64,000 nt of DNA from assembly GCA_905221605.1 (NCBI GenBank), contig CAJNDS010002294.1, forward strand, positions 343,501 through 407,500, written 5' to 3'. Positions 24,101 through 35,659 of this stretch are shown here, one piece after another. This stretch comes from Symbiodinium natans (Eukaryota > Sar > Dinophyceae > Suessiales > Symbiodiniaceae). How positions within the stretch are numbered: the stretch's first letter is position 1; each line of letters begins with the position of its first letter. A program made the translations under genes and the position numbers. Under the pieces are notes generated by a model. That model did no database searches and was not told the origin of the DNA. It worked only from the letters and a program-made list of their open reading frames with translations.

Positions 24101-27100
24101 GACCAGGATGAATGTGGGTGCAGCCCAGAAATGACTGGGTAATGAACTCTGATTCAGAGAGAAGGCTTCTAATCACAAAACGCAGCTATGCGAAAGAGCA
24201 GTCCTCCCCTGCTTTAGCAGGCGCTGATGGGCTTCCGGCAAGACCTCTTAAGCTCTGAGTTTGGGCTTACCTGGTTTTGACATGTGTCGGAAGTTTCCGA
24301 GTAGTTGCAGACTGCCAGTTTGGGTGTCAAAATCAGACACTGCAAGGCATGGGGAGTCGACAGGTCCAGAGTTTTTGCACCTTCTTATACGAGGAAGGGA
24401 TACGAAGCGTATAGTACAAGAAGTAATAAGACAACAAAGACAGCTGAGTGCCACTGATACTCCTTCTGAAGAGGTTCCATATCTGGCATGTGGCGTTTGT
24501 GCACTTCGTTGCTGCTCAGCACCTCGATTGCAACTTTTTCATAGTTCAGGATTCTTATGTACCAAGCACTTGCGCCTAGGCTGGCCTGCAGCTGTGGCTT
24601 CGTGGCCAGTATCCAGACCCGGAACAGCCAAGGCTCGGTAGAGGCCGTAATGAAGCCACGGTGCAGAGCGCTGTGGTGCAGGTGCGCAGGCAGATCGAGA
24701 CCGAACCACCAACAGTACCTTTGGTCCGCAAAGCACCGACACTGGATCCTGGCCCGAGTCTGAGCTTGTCGGCCTTCACAGTGGCTTGCTGTCTCCGCAC
24801 GCCTGACCACGAGGTTCACCGACTCTTCTCAGCACACACACCATTGAAGTTGAATCCAATGGCCACCAGCCAGCACTTCTCCAGTGCAGTCGCACAACGT
24901 GCTGATGCCTGCTGGTTTCTTCGGATCAGTCTGCTTTTGCCGAGGAGATTTGAATTTGCATGCAGCGGAGCCTGGCTTAATTCAGCAGGCCACGCAGAGA
25001 TTTGCCGCTAACTGCCAGTGACTGGTCTTCAAAGCCAGTCGTTGACAGGCGCATCAAGCCGCACCAGCGAAGCTGCTTGCCTGCCTTTGTGATGTACACC
25101 ATCCATGTTTTAACAGCCCTATGCGTTTGGCCTGCAGCTCGGTGCGTGGCAAGGAGCACGCCCGTGGGACCTGTCGGACCCAAAGGAGATTCGGGAGATC
25201 GCGGCGACGCAGGAGTGGCAGGGAAACAAGGCCGCCCCCTCAATCGGCCATTCGGCCCCCTTTTTTGCACTTGTACTTCTTGTCGCACGTCGTCGCCAGA
25301 TCCTGCCCTTTTTGTTTCAGTCTCAGGGCCGGCGGGACCAAAAGGAGACAGAGGCGAAACACTGATCTTTGTTTACCGTTTGGCTGCACGCGAACAATCT
25401 CTCAATTTCTTTGAAGAGTTCTCAATATCCGACCAGGGGACCAAGGAGAAGCTGGTGATGCAGGCGCACAGCGTGATGTAGGCTCTTAGACGAAAGTCCT
25501 GCACAATCTGTCAGGACCAGCAGGTGATGCACCCGAAGCCCCAACGGCACCGCCAGGACATGTCAGGGTGCTCCGTAACTCGCCTCAACGCCTCGCAGCT
25601 CGTCATCAGCCAAACCGTGACGAGCGTCATTGGAATCCTTTTTGTGTGTCCGCTGCAACATCCCTCGACCATGAGGGCTGGGAGAGCCACGTGTACCTTC
25701 CATCACCAGACCAGTAGACCTGTAACATTGTTCAATGTGAAGTCGAATCGAACCAGCAATCATGGGCTTTGTCTGCGTGTGCAGAGTGGGATACCTCTTC
25801 GTACATACCTCCATGTGCCTCACCCTAAACCCTAAACTCCCGTTCAATGTCAGTGCACCTGTAGGATCAGCAGATCTCAACATGATCGGGGCGGCGATAG
25901 CCATCCACATCACAGTTCTCATCATCCTGTATGTGCAGGTGGACTGTTCTGCGGCTTGTGCAAAATAGGTGTCACCGGGTGACTGGCGGTGCATGTTAGC
26001 TAACAGATGCCACCATCGCGGAGACTCGACAGAGACGCCTGTGTCCTCAATCGCAAGTGAAATGAAGGTGAATTCTCACATCCAAGACAAAAAGGATTCC
26101 AAGGCTCGGGGCCCTTCAACATCGCAAGCTTCGGTTTTATATCTCTGCATCCAGGGTGGGACTGAAGAAGAGGAAGCCACGATGGACGTCATTGAGGACT
26201 GGGTACATCCCCCGGCATCTGCCTCTCCCAATCTCTCCCAGTTGCCTTCCGAAGGAGGAGGGCCAGGCTGAAGAGGCGGAACTGGGTGCAACTGGACATA
26301 CTTGCATCGTAAGCGAGAGCGAGGGAGAGAGAGACTTCTTTGAGTTCTTTTGAGCGCTGTTGCAGAGGCACTGGAAGCCGAGGGCCAGCAATAGATGAGC
26401 CGAAACAGCCTTCGCTTCAATGAGGATCCAATGGATCCCTTAGACCTCCAGTATAGTCATCCATAAGTTGCAGGTTTGCTTTTTGGACTCCCTGCTGAGC
26501 AGATGCTGGTGCTCCATTGGCGACTGCAATGTGCATGCATGAAAAATGCACCTTGAATGTGGCGCACGTTGCGCATGTCGCTGGCCTAGGCCCATGCTAG
26601 AAGCATTGGCGAAAGCACTCTCTGTGACTTGCTAGCCGGAATTGATTCAACTGCGGCCTTGTACTTGTTGGAACTGAGCATGCTCTCGCTTGTGCTGACG
26701 AGGCGCAATCCCAAACATGTCAGCCTATTGACGGATGTTGGCAGCCATCCATCTTGGCTAGTGGGCCGACGCCGTTTACATAGCAAGGCATGGTGCGGCA
26801 AAAAGCACATCTCACGGCTTCGAACACGTTGTTGCCGCGAAGAAACGAATCTACACATTCTGAAGCGTTAGGCCAGCTTAGCTTGAGTAGGGCCCTCCCC
26901 ATACAAATGGGTGGTCCTCTGTGAACCACCACCCTTCTGCCCTCCCCAATAAGAGGAAGGAAAAGCCTTTGCCTGGCTCTTTCATGCCTTTCTGGGTCTG
27001 AATCCGAGGGTGCTCCGGATGTAACTTCACAAGAACCTGGAACACTTCACATTACAGTGGGCAGGTTATCAAACGACAATATTCTCAGAGCTGCAGGATT

Positions 27101-28105
27101 CTTTCATCATCCTCGCTTGCGACGGGATCTGGGATGTGATGAATGACCAGCAGGCCACCAGCCTAGCAGAGCAGAATCAAGAAACAGTCGAAGATTTCGA
27201 TCTTGAAATGTCTAAGGCCGTGCAACTGGTGGTTGAATGCATGAAAGAGCTGACCCCCGTTGCTCGACAGCTGGACTGCTTGCGTTGTGTAGTGCCATGA
27301 GAGGCCCTGAAGTTTGGCTGTGCAGTGAACTTGTGGCCAGGAGTCAGAGGGGCGATCATTGGCAGAGATTTTGGCACGCATGCTGGTTCACGACCAAGTT
27401 GGAACCTGGCAGCTTCTAAAAATCAAGACAGGAAAGTGGACCAGAACAGTGATGTCCGTGGGGTGCGTAAAATTTGGGGGCGAAGATGCGCATCTCCGCG
27501 CGAAGACGCCGGATTCTTGAAGATGTGTTCGACTTTTCGTGGCTTTTCAACTGTGACTTTTCGCAGGTTTCCAACCTCTAGTCGCATGAAACTTTTCTCC
27601 AAATCAACCTTCTGAGTTTCCGGTTTCACTGGGCATTCTTCGCCCGGCAACAACCTTTCGTAAGCACAGCAAGAAGACAAACTTTGTATTGCTGTGCTAG
27701 GTACTACTTAACAAAGACCCTTGGGTGGGCACCCTTTGACCCACCGCCCTACCAGATCTACCTTGCCCAGAACGCTTGACTTTTAACAAGAGCTTAAGGC
27801 GGCAGTTGGCTGTGAAGAGGGGCACGAAGCACTAAAGACAAAAGATACTGTAGTATGCTCGTATCCCAGCGCCTGCGACCTATGCCTGAAACACAGCTTC
27901 GCGTCGAAAATGCACCGAACGCCTCCAGTGCCAGTGCCGGTGTTGGATGCGGTGTCAAGCCTTTGAGGGAGGGGAGTGTCATAACGTGACCAAATTCTGC
28001 TGTGATGCAGAGCGCATTCGTCACCATGAAATTTGAAACCAGGTCGAGGAAGCCTTGGCGCGTGGGTCGAATGACAACATCAGCTGCCTTGTTATTTTCC
28101 TGTGA
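21127..28105 (+). CDS. PP2C-family (PPM) serine/threonine phosphatase
   Basis: Metal-dependent phosphatase. Exons in family order: 21127-21220 (GRRAEMEDGFVFVD), about 21292-21360 (FFAVYDGHGGRQVAE, metal-binding Asp), 21456-21503 (VDFVTRELHENLLRDI), about 21651-21695 (AFRLTDEDMLRR), 22266-22336 (SRAVLARSGTA then TDHKAN), about 22418-22465 (EAKRVIEAG), 23491-23520 (GHIINDRVNG), about 23736-23785 (LAMTRALGDHVLK), 23881-23940 (DVVSNVPDITSTDLTKQDM), 27091-27165 (DSFIILACDGIWDVMND, second metal site), about 27212-27250 (AVQLVVECMKE) and 28048-28105 (ALARGSNDNISCLVIFL then TGA). Motifs 1, 2, 8 and 11 of PP2C are all present. The exon before SRAV, which should end with ...GD, was not located. A 3.1-kb intron (about 23940-27090) separates residues that are adjacent in other PP2Cs and contains the collagen-like exons. 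No targeting signal is evident. Confidence 0.85.
23945..25090 (+). other. first part of the large PP2C intron, undecided coding look
   Basis: Frames such as 24261-24641 (RDTKRIVQEVIRQQRQLS) and 24661-24780 (VQVRRQIETEPPTVPLVRK) look protein-like. A minus frame (24819-24385) ending in a hydrophobic run overlaps them. They could be 5' exons of the collagen-like gene or chance. Confidence 0.25.
25093..26466 (+). CDS. collagen-like transmembrane protein, nested in the PP2C intron
   Basis: Short Gly-X-Y exons: about 25153-25231 (GPVGPKGDSGDRGDAGVAG), about 25327-25362 (GPAGPKGDRGE), about 25430-25462 (PGDQGEAGDAGA) and from 25507 (SGPAGDAPEAPTAPPG). Each lies near an AG|G acceptor. Downstream frames add a hydrophobic span at 25868-25940 (NMIGAAIAIHITVLIILYV), acidic segments (EEEEATMDVIEDW near 26165; AEEAELGATG near 26268) and a tail, SLRFNEDPMDPLDLQYSHP, ending in TAA at 26464-26466. 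A hydrophobic start, MYTIHVLTALCVWPA, at 25093 could be a signal peptide. Exon joins are not verified, so a single protein is an inference. The triple-helix repeats are clear and the membrane span likely. It would be an extracellular or cell-surface protein. Confidence 0.5.
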
Positions 28106-28255
28106 CCACACGGTCGCAGACTAGGAAGAGCAGGTGCAAAGTTCACCGAAAGCCATGGCCGTGCTGAACAGGCATAGTCTGGACTCGAGCCCATGCAACG
28201 GTTCAACAAGAAGTTGCTTTGTTCACTCAGCTTGCGAGGTCATGCTCTTCACGCA

Positions 28256-28335
28256 TGTATATACATACCTACACTGTATAGGAAAATGTGTGTGTATATG
28301 TATAATATATATACACACACACACACACGTGTGTA
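28256..28335. repeat. (TA)n/(CA)n/(GT)n compound microsatellite
   Basis: TATACATAC, GTGTGTATATG, TATATATA and (AC)n then CGTGTGT follow one another. The block can fold on itself. Confidence 0.85.
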
Positions 28336-28705
28336 TGATTACGATTCGCGGTTCGCCGGTCCCCTCCTCGGAGGATTTGGTTGGAGTGTGCGGGTTTGGG
28401 GTTGAGAGTTTGGGTGGGTGGGGAGGACCCGGGTGTCGTACTTGCTCTAAAATGTCCAAGTGCCCAAGGGCTACAGCATCCGACAGATGCCCTGTACGGT
28501 GCAGATTCAACGTGTTTTTTGTCAGACAGCCTGCGCAAGCCCGTTGCTTGGTCAATGTTCGGCCAAATCACATTCACTTCTCCTCAACGGAAGCACGGCC
28601 GAGAGCACCGGAGTCGTGACTCGTGCCGCGCGCGACGATGCAGGACTTTGTAGCAGGAAGTAATCGCTTTGTCTGGTGGCTCCTCCCAGGACAAGCTGCG
28701 CGAGT

Positions 28706-28752
28706 GGGTGGGTGGGTGGGCAGGCGGGCGGGCGGGTGTGTGTGTGTGTGCC
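28706..28752. repeat. (GGGT/GGGC)n and (GT)n tract
   Basis: GTGGGTGGGTGGGTGGGCAG, then GGCGGGCGGGCGGG, then (TG)n. Confidence 0.85.
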
Positions 28753-30140
28753 TGCGTGCATGGCCTGCCGAGCCCTCAATCAGCTTTGCAGGGGTTTCAA
28801 CTCTCCATTCGATCTTGAGCGTTCGGAGGGTCATGCCACACGCTCTGCAGGTGTTGGAGGCTGTTCAGCTCAAAGTGTAGCTCATAGCTTGTTGCCATGG
28901 CTTCCCTACAGGCGCTGTCACTGGCAGCCAGTTGTGGACAAGGGTTCTCAGTCATGTGATGCAGGTGTGCCTTCGCAATAGCATTCAGCGACGCGCCTTC
29001 AGCACCTTCAGAACAACTGAGGTGGCCATGATAGCTTGCTCTCGATGTGTGCATTGCTTCGCATTGCTTGATGCGCCCAGTTGCTGATTCTGCAGGCTGC
29101 CCTGGATCTTGTGCGGCAGACAGCTCCTCAGAAGACCCACGTTGTGAGCTGACAGGCAGCTTAGTGCTTGGGAATCTGCGGCGTTCTGCGACACTTCACT
29201 TGCACCATGAATCGCTTTTGGTGTTCCAGCACCTCGACTCTAAAACCTTACTACGCCATTGCGATGGGATTCTTTAAGCAGATCCGGCTGTCAAGCGTCA
29301 ACGTGTTGTTGTGTTCTGGTCCACGGTCCCCAGTCGGAGTCACTCGCTTTCGCTGTTGATCCTTGTGGATGCGGTACTCCCGTACGCCATGCACCAGTCC
29401 ATGCGCCCAAAGCCCACTTGAGCCGTTGAGGTTCTGGGCAGTTAGTCAGCTGTGTTCCCCCTTTTGCAACATCTGGTACTGGGGGAGCTTGTGGACTAGT
29501 GTCTGGCAGCATGAATGGATTCTGCCTTGTCTTTGTTCTTGGCTTTTGAATGATCGGTCATCTTCGATGCTCATGATTGCTCATCATAATCCAATACCTC
29601 TCATCTTTGCTCATTACATTACCACAATTATTCAATATGTACGGGTCACAAGCTGCGTCTTTGAGGTCAAAGCCGTGGCCACCATGGCTGCGAGCTGTCT
29701 TGCTCTCAAAACCGCTAGCAGCCTGAAAAGAACACTCAAGATTCAAGATGTACCAACATTGAGGAGATGCGCAGCAACTGGGCTGGGGAGACTGGAGCGG
29801 CTTGGGCCCCAGACCTTCGCAGGCGTACGCTTCTCAGAATCAACATCTTTGATGCAGGTGGCAATTTACCGTGGTTGTCAAGCCGCTCTACCGCATGTTT
29901 CGTGCCTGGTTCCTGGCAAGCCATGTGCAATGCTGTAAGCGCTGGCGCACGTCGCTCGGTGCAGCGCCACACACGTCATGAGTTCCAGAGTCCCGAGGAA
30001 CGTCGCAGGAAAGTTCCTAAAAAACGGGGCCGGACGGGGGCAGGAAGGTGTTCGGCGTCTTTCTGTGGGAGGGGCCCATAGGATGGACCTCCCGCAGCAT
30101 CGCGTTGTGCCGCCTCCAAGCGGTTCGGGCAGGCCCCACA

Positions 30141-30162
30141 GGGGGGGGGGGGGGGGGGGGGG
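30141..30162. repeat. poly-G run of 22
   Basis: It is preceded by GGCCCCACA and, further upstream, GCAGCATCG. A longer run at 55821 has a similar lead-in. Confidence 0.9.
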
Positions 30163-30939
30163 TGGGGGAGTGGACCACGAATTTCAGGCTGGAGACCACC
30201 GTGGCGACGGCACATCGTGTCATTCACAGGATGATCCAAGAGGCCCTAAGATTCGATTCCTTGGACATCAACAGCTCGTTTTTTACGAAAGGCCCGACCC
30301 CCGGAACCCGCCGGCGATAACGGGACCACTTCTTGAATCTGATCAGAAGGCCATGCTGTTGACACACTGTTCTTCACTGCTTGGGAATCTATAACGGTTC
30401 TCAGCCATGCTGCTTCGCTTCGAGCCTGCCGCCCTCGAAGACGAAAATTCTGGAACTTGAATACTACATTAGTAAGGCGAGTCCACACGCGAGACCTTGC
30501 GCAAGTTCGTGGAGGAGCATGCGGCCGGCTACTTATGCAGTGCTGGCGATGCCTCCCAATCTAGAGCTCCGCCGTTTCACCCCTTCTTTTGCCCTGACTG
30601 ATCCAACAAGGCCTCCGAGGAAGCTCATCTTGCTGCCATGGACGCGGTTGTCTGTCACTCCAGTCAGAAGCTCTGAGGGTTAGAGTCGGTTCGGCTGAAG
30701 GCTACTGGAGGCATGGATGCTGACAGATACTGAGGGCTTAGAGCCCTTCCCAGGGTCTCCACTCCAGCCATACCTCCTGCTTTGCCAGACTTCGTGCCAT
30801 GTTTTTTGGATGTGCCGCCCGCGCCACTGTACTCCATCTCTGTATTTCAGTTCCTTCTCTTGCAAGATGTCTAGACTCTTCCATCTTGATCCCAATCTAG
30901 GAGGATAGTTTGACAGGTTTGGGGTGTTGTTGTAAGGGT

Positions 30940-30975
30940 AGGATGTTTAGGGCTTAGGGCTTAGGGTGCTCTGTA
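30940..30975. repeat. short telomere-like tract
   Basis: GTTTAGGGCTTAGGGCTTAGGG. Similar short tracts lie at 21112-21127 (GGTTTAGGGTTTAGG), 25826-25840 (CCCTAAACCCTAAA) and 32213-32238. Confidence 0.8.
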
Positions 30976-31511
30976 TGGTTGAGAGTAGAATACAGTTTTG
31001 ACGCTGTGTCGCCGCAAGGGATGCCCTGTTGGGGTTGGGGGACTTCCGCAAGGGGTTGGGATTGGGGCGTCGGGAGGAGTTGAATGATTCAATGAGCCTG
31101 GGAATGAGCCAAATCGTTCACTCATGGCCTGTTCCTCCAGTGTTCCTCCAGGCCAGAGCCCTTAGCGACCCACACAAGCACACTGAGTGTACACTGCATT
31201 TTGTCCTGATCCCAGAGCATGAAGCCAATGCATGATGCCACCTCACAGCACGGAGGCCATCTTAGCAAAAAGGTGGATGCTGAAATGGGGAGCATGATAG
31301 GTCTAGATAACTCTGCTTGCGTACTGAGAGCGTGATGAGTGTAGCTCTGCAAGGTGAGCAAAGCTGGATGCCCGCCATGTCCTTTGGATTCAGCCTCGGG
31401 TACATGTCCACAGCCGAGCTCGCCTCAGCGTTTCCAGAACCAAGACTTGATCGACGACGCGAGTAGAGAGTAAACATGCGTGAAGTGCTTCGTCTCCACA
31501 TGTAGCAATCG

Positions 31512-32138
31512 AAGTACAGGCCAGAGGAGCGCGTGGCATGTATGCCTCGGGCTCAGTTGAAGAACTCTCATCGAGCAAGAGATGGCTAGGGCAGGTGCGG
31601 TAACACCAGAACGGCCTGCAAGACGGTGCTCAAACTTCAGAATCATCTGATGAGTCTGACCTGGTCCAGGTCACAACTCAAGCAGTCGAGTCCTTTGTTG
31701 AAGAACATTACGGTGTTGGCATCTCAAAGTCTGGGAACAATCGCAGTTGGCGACCCTGTGCAGATGTTACTTCAGTTTGAGGAGCAGATTGCCCGCCTGC
31801 AAGACGAGCTTTCAAAAGGAGAGCACGAACCGCAGAAGGAACCGAGGGAGGCCGCTGGCAAAGTTGCGGCACAGAACCATCTCGTAGCACAGGCATATGA
31901 AGCCTTGCTCAGTCTTCTGCGAGATGCATGCCGGTATCTCAGCTGTGTATACACATCATACACTGGACTGACACTTCTTGCCATGGCGATCAGACGAGGT
32001 GCAGATGAGGTCCATCACAAAGAGGCGTTCAAGCTCAATGCACATTCCATTGCCACACCTTTCCTGCTTGAAGTCTTCGCATCTGACTTCTTGGAGGATG
32101 CAGCTTCGAGACTTCAAGATGTACAGAGCAGCTCGTGA
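31512..32138 (+). CDS. small coiled-coil protein, unidentified
   Basis: Coding-like exons: 31514-31590 (GMYASGSVEELSSSKRWLGQ), about 31608-31725 (SESSDESDLVQVTTQAVESF then VEEHYGVGISKSG), about 31752-31935 (VQMLLQFEEQIARLQDELSK, acidic/basic linker, LVAQAYEALLSLLRDACR) and about 32060-32138 (EVFASDFLEDAASRLQDVQ, ending in TGA at 32136-32138). The third exon has heptad spacing of L/I/A and is probably a coiled coil. No family is recognised. A possible earlier exon at 31379-31440 reads SFGFSLGYMSTAELASAFPE. The stop precedes the glycosyltransferase by about 700 bp. Confidence 0.42.
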
Positions 32139-32807
32139 CTGAGATCATCGAGATGCGTACATCTTTAGTAGTTAGACTGCCGGGTACCATGCTGCGAATG
32201 GACTCAAAGGGCTTAGGGTTTAGGGAGTTTAGGGCTTACGTTCCCATCAACGTGACAGGTTTTCGAATCAGGCTACTGGATTCAGTTCAATTTTCCGACG
32301 GCCTGGCTTGTTTTGTTTGCGTGCGGTTGTGATCATTTTGCGTCACAGTCGCCGCATCTGGTATGGCAGGCCGTGTATTGGGGCTCCCGAGTAGGTGCAG
32401 CATTTGCCAAGCGAATCTGATGCAACGACTTGCATGTTTCAGCCCCTTCCACGGCGTTCAGTGAAAAGACATGTCAAACAAGCACACCTGCTGTCGCAAG
32501 CCTTGCTTGATGAAAGCGATCCTATTGGCACTCAACCTACATGCAATTTGCAGGCTGCTCTTGTAATCGGACGCGGGTCAAATAGTGGAGATAAGTAGAG
32601 TGGCGCTCGGCAGACCTGTGTGGGTACAATTGGAGTGTGGCCCCGCAAAGCAAAGCCAGTCCCAGGCTTGTGTTACAACTTCAAATTCCTGCAGCAGCCA
32701 CACGCACGACTTCACAGCAGATTTCAGATAAGACCCGTTTGGTAAAGCAAGGATCATGTCATGCACTTGATCCGGCAGGGTGGTCGAAACATTCTTGCGT
32801 TCATGGG
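32139..32807. other. spacer before the glycosyltransferase
   Basis: It holds a telomere-like tract (32213-32238) and short frames only. The open frame that leads into the next gene starts at 32637, but its first 55 residues look non-coding. Confidence 0.35.
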
Positions 32808-35445
32808 ACGGATCTGGATGACGAGCTGGGAGACTACCGCTATGGAGCAATGGCTGTCCCGCACGTCTTGCGGGTGTGGATGCACTTCTTGGCAATCGTG
32901 CGCTTGCACGGGGAAGCTTTGCAGCCGCTGTCAAGAGCCCCCTTCATGGCGTGTGCTGGCACAGAGGTTATCAAAAGGGGGACCTGGGAGCACACTCAAA
33001 TCTTGGTTGACAAGTGGCCTGACATCGATTTGCCTCATTCCCGTGTGATACGCAAGGTTTTATGGGCCATTACGCACAACAACATGCTCGAGGAACATGC
33101 GGAGGATTGCGGGTTTGCGCTGGCTACCGTTCTACTCGTTTCCTTGCGCGCTATTGATTATGATGATGGGCCCGCGGAGGCTCAGAAAATCTTCCACTAC
33201 TTGACGAGGTCCCTCATCCCAAAGTTAGAGCCGCACTTTGAAGAGGCAGCCGTGGATGAGTGGGCACCCGATCTGACCGACCTCAAAATCTATCCATTCC
33301 TGCTGGGACTGGAACCGCAGCATGATTGCCATGGTACCGAGCTGCGGCTCTTCGTGTATAAGCTTCCTCAGCTGACCAGGGGTGTATTGCACTGTCACCA
33401 CGGCCAGTGGGGTTTGGAGGCCTTGATTCCACATTGGCTTCGACAGGGCTCGTGCTTAACGGAGGATCCTGACAAGGCCCATTTCTTTGTGGTGCCGTGG
33501 CATACATGGTGCGACCGTATCATTTACAAGATGAACCAGACACGGCGAGCATCTTGGGCGAATATGGCAATATAGTACAGTGTTGGTGGGGAGCCATGCT
33601 GCCATGAATGGGGACTTGCATGCCACTAGTTATATCTGGAAAATGCGATGATGCCTGTCCGTGCCTCACAGCTCAGGAGGTCTCGGCCGTCTACATCGAC
33701 ATGATCAAGCGCAAAGAGGAGGTCTTACCATACTGGACCAAGAATGACGGCTATGACCACGTGTTCTTCGGTCAACATGAGCTTGACAGATCGCAAGTAG
33801 CAAGCAGTTTAATCACAGCCAGCCCGCTTGGCAAGGTTCATTTTTTCTGACCAGGGCATGAACTTCTTTCCGGTGACTTGGAGTGCATAGCGAGAGTCGA
33901 GTCTCAAAAGCCAGCCGCGTGGTACCAGAGCATGAGACCCATTTGGAAGGAATGGCGGGATTACATCCCTCACTCCGTGTTCATCGTCACCGAAGCGCTG
34001 ACTCCCAGATGTGGCCCGAGCTGCTTCAATGCATGGAAGGACCGCAAGCTCACTCAGACTCAACTCGTTCTCTCTCCTCTGTTTCTTTTTTGCTAGAAGA
34101 GCGCCCGACAGGACTTTGTGATCCCGGGTCACACAGCAGCCTGGCGGCCACGGTACTTGTGAAGTTCTTGCACAAGTGCCACAAAGAACACTCCAGTGTG
34201 TGTGTGTCGTCTACCATTCTGCCCAACCTCCGATCAAGGATTACTTCCGCTACAGACGGATGGCGCAATTCAATCTGCCTTCCGAGCAGCGAACTCTGCT
34301 GTTCAACTTCCATGGTCTCTGCCTGAGGCTGTGGGCTGTGGCTAGCTTCATGCAGGATTCAGGCAAGATTCATGTGCAGGTTCTGCTCTTTAGCGGCCCT
34401 GCATGACTCTAAGGCCGGCATCCGGGCCTCAACGATCTTTACAAGAAGAACTTTGTGCGAGGTAACATCATCAAGGCAACGCCCCAACCTCTCTTATTTC
34501 TCGCAGATTCTAGAAGGGGGGCCAGTCCTTCGTCTTGGGCATATTGTAACCGTAACCGGCGAAATGATGTCAGATCCATTTCTTGTGAGTTCGCTCAGCC
34601 CCACCCTACCGAAGGTTTTTGATGGGCTGGAAGGCGTGAGCGTTGGTGGATTCACAGACGATTACTTCGAGCGCCACCGACCCAGGGCAAAGTAGGTGGA
34701 CATGAGTGCTGACTCGCCTCACGCCTGCTGAAGTTGATATTCTTCAGCTTGCAAGTACACAGCTGCTGCCGGCGAACTGCAGATTTAGAAGACTCTCTCA
34801 GGTATGGGCACATCACATTTTTGTCTGGTGCCTATGGGAACCTCGCCGGATTCCCAGAAGCAGCTAGGAGTCCCCATAGTATGATCGTATGGATTGTTGT
34901 CAGACATACGCTTGCTGCTAGGTCTTGGACGAATCACTTGTATGAGGCTTTCTTTGCAGGTTGTGCTGCCGGCATGTTTATGTTTTCAACAGAGAGTGCT
35001 GCAGATGTTCCGACAGATGTTCGTATCCTCCACGCCACATCTAACCTGAGGCATACCTGTGATTCTCAGTGATGGCTTCAAGGTACCCTTTGCTGGGGAC
35101 TCAATGCAGCTCAGTCACACTGAATTTCAAAGCGAGAGACCCTAAATACAAACTGCAGGAGAGCTTCTTGGACTGGCCCAGCTTCTCTGTCAAGTGGCCA
35201 ATGACTGACGTCAGCTGCCGTCCGAGTTGTCTCCGTGTTTGTCAGCCATGGCCGGGGATGTGTTTTCCAATTTGTTGCTCAACAAGTTGAAGCTTCCGCT
35301 GGCTTGTCACACGTGAGGCATGGACCTGTACAACTTCCTGCTGAACACACCTGTGTGGATGCTGCGCAGGATGAAGGCCGAAGCAAAAGACTCGCGTGCG
35401 CCAGCCAAAGCTTCGTCAAACCATACTACAGCAGAACATCGATAA
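32808..35445 (+). CDS. exostosin-family (GT47) glycosyltransferase
   Basis: Golgi-type glycosyltransferase for cell-surface glycans, to judge from the family. The first long exon (32808-33573) encodes an unassigned helical region (LRVWMHFLAIVRLHGEAL) and then the GT47 start: ELRLFVYKLPQLTRG, ...DPDKAHFFVVPWHTWCDRI. Later exons: about 33684-33785 (YWTKNDGYDHVFF, the usual 'PYW-R--G-DHF'), about 33930-34040 (WKEWRDYIPHSVFIVTEAL), 34109-34155 (DFVIPGHTAAWRP), 34240-34317 (RTLLFNFHG), 34416-34470 (GLNDLYKKNFVRGN), 34509-34565 (PVLRLGHIVTVTGEMM), about 34617-34690, about 35070-35095 (DGFKVPFAG), 35152-35204 (SFLDWPSFSVKWPM) and 35320-35445 (LYNFLLNTPVWMLRRMKAE, then TAA). No clear signal anchor is visible, so 5' exons may be missing. 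The donor-binding half is represented but its exon joins are untested. Confidence 0.78.
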
Positions 35446-35659
35446 ACCCGGCTATGCCCGGTACAACCGACAAAGCCTGTGCTGCCACGCATTGTTGTTT
35501 TTGTGTTTCACTTCTTTTGGTCAGTTTTCAGTCAGCAGGCAGGAAGCAGGGAAGGAAGGAAGAAAGGAACATCATGACATGACGAGGAATGGTTAAATCT
35601 CCTTCCCAGCTCGGCATGCAGGCCATGGTCATGCAGACAGCGGAGCACCCCAACCCTCC

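Larger units (their letters stand above)
28106..31380. other. spacer with scattered possible exons
   Basis: Small coding-like pieces occur at 28852-28880 (LEAVQLK), 29093-29140 (AALDLVRQTAPQKTHV), 30441-30474 (KTKILELEYYI) and 30479-30540 (GESTRETLRKFVEEHAAG, then GYLCSAGDAS). They may belong to a small gene of unknown family. The remainder is microsatellites, G tracts and non-coding sequence. Confidence 0.25.
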
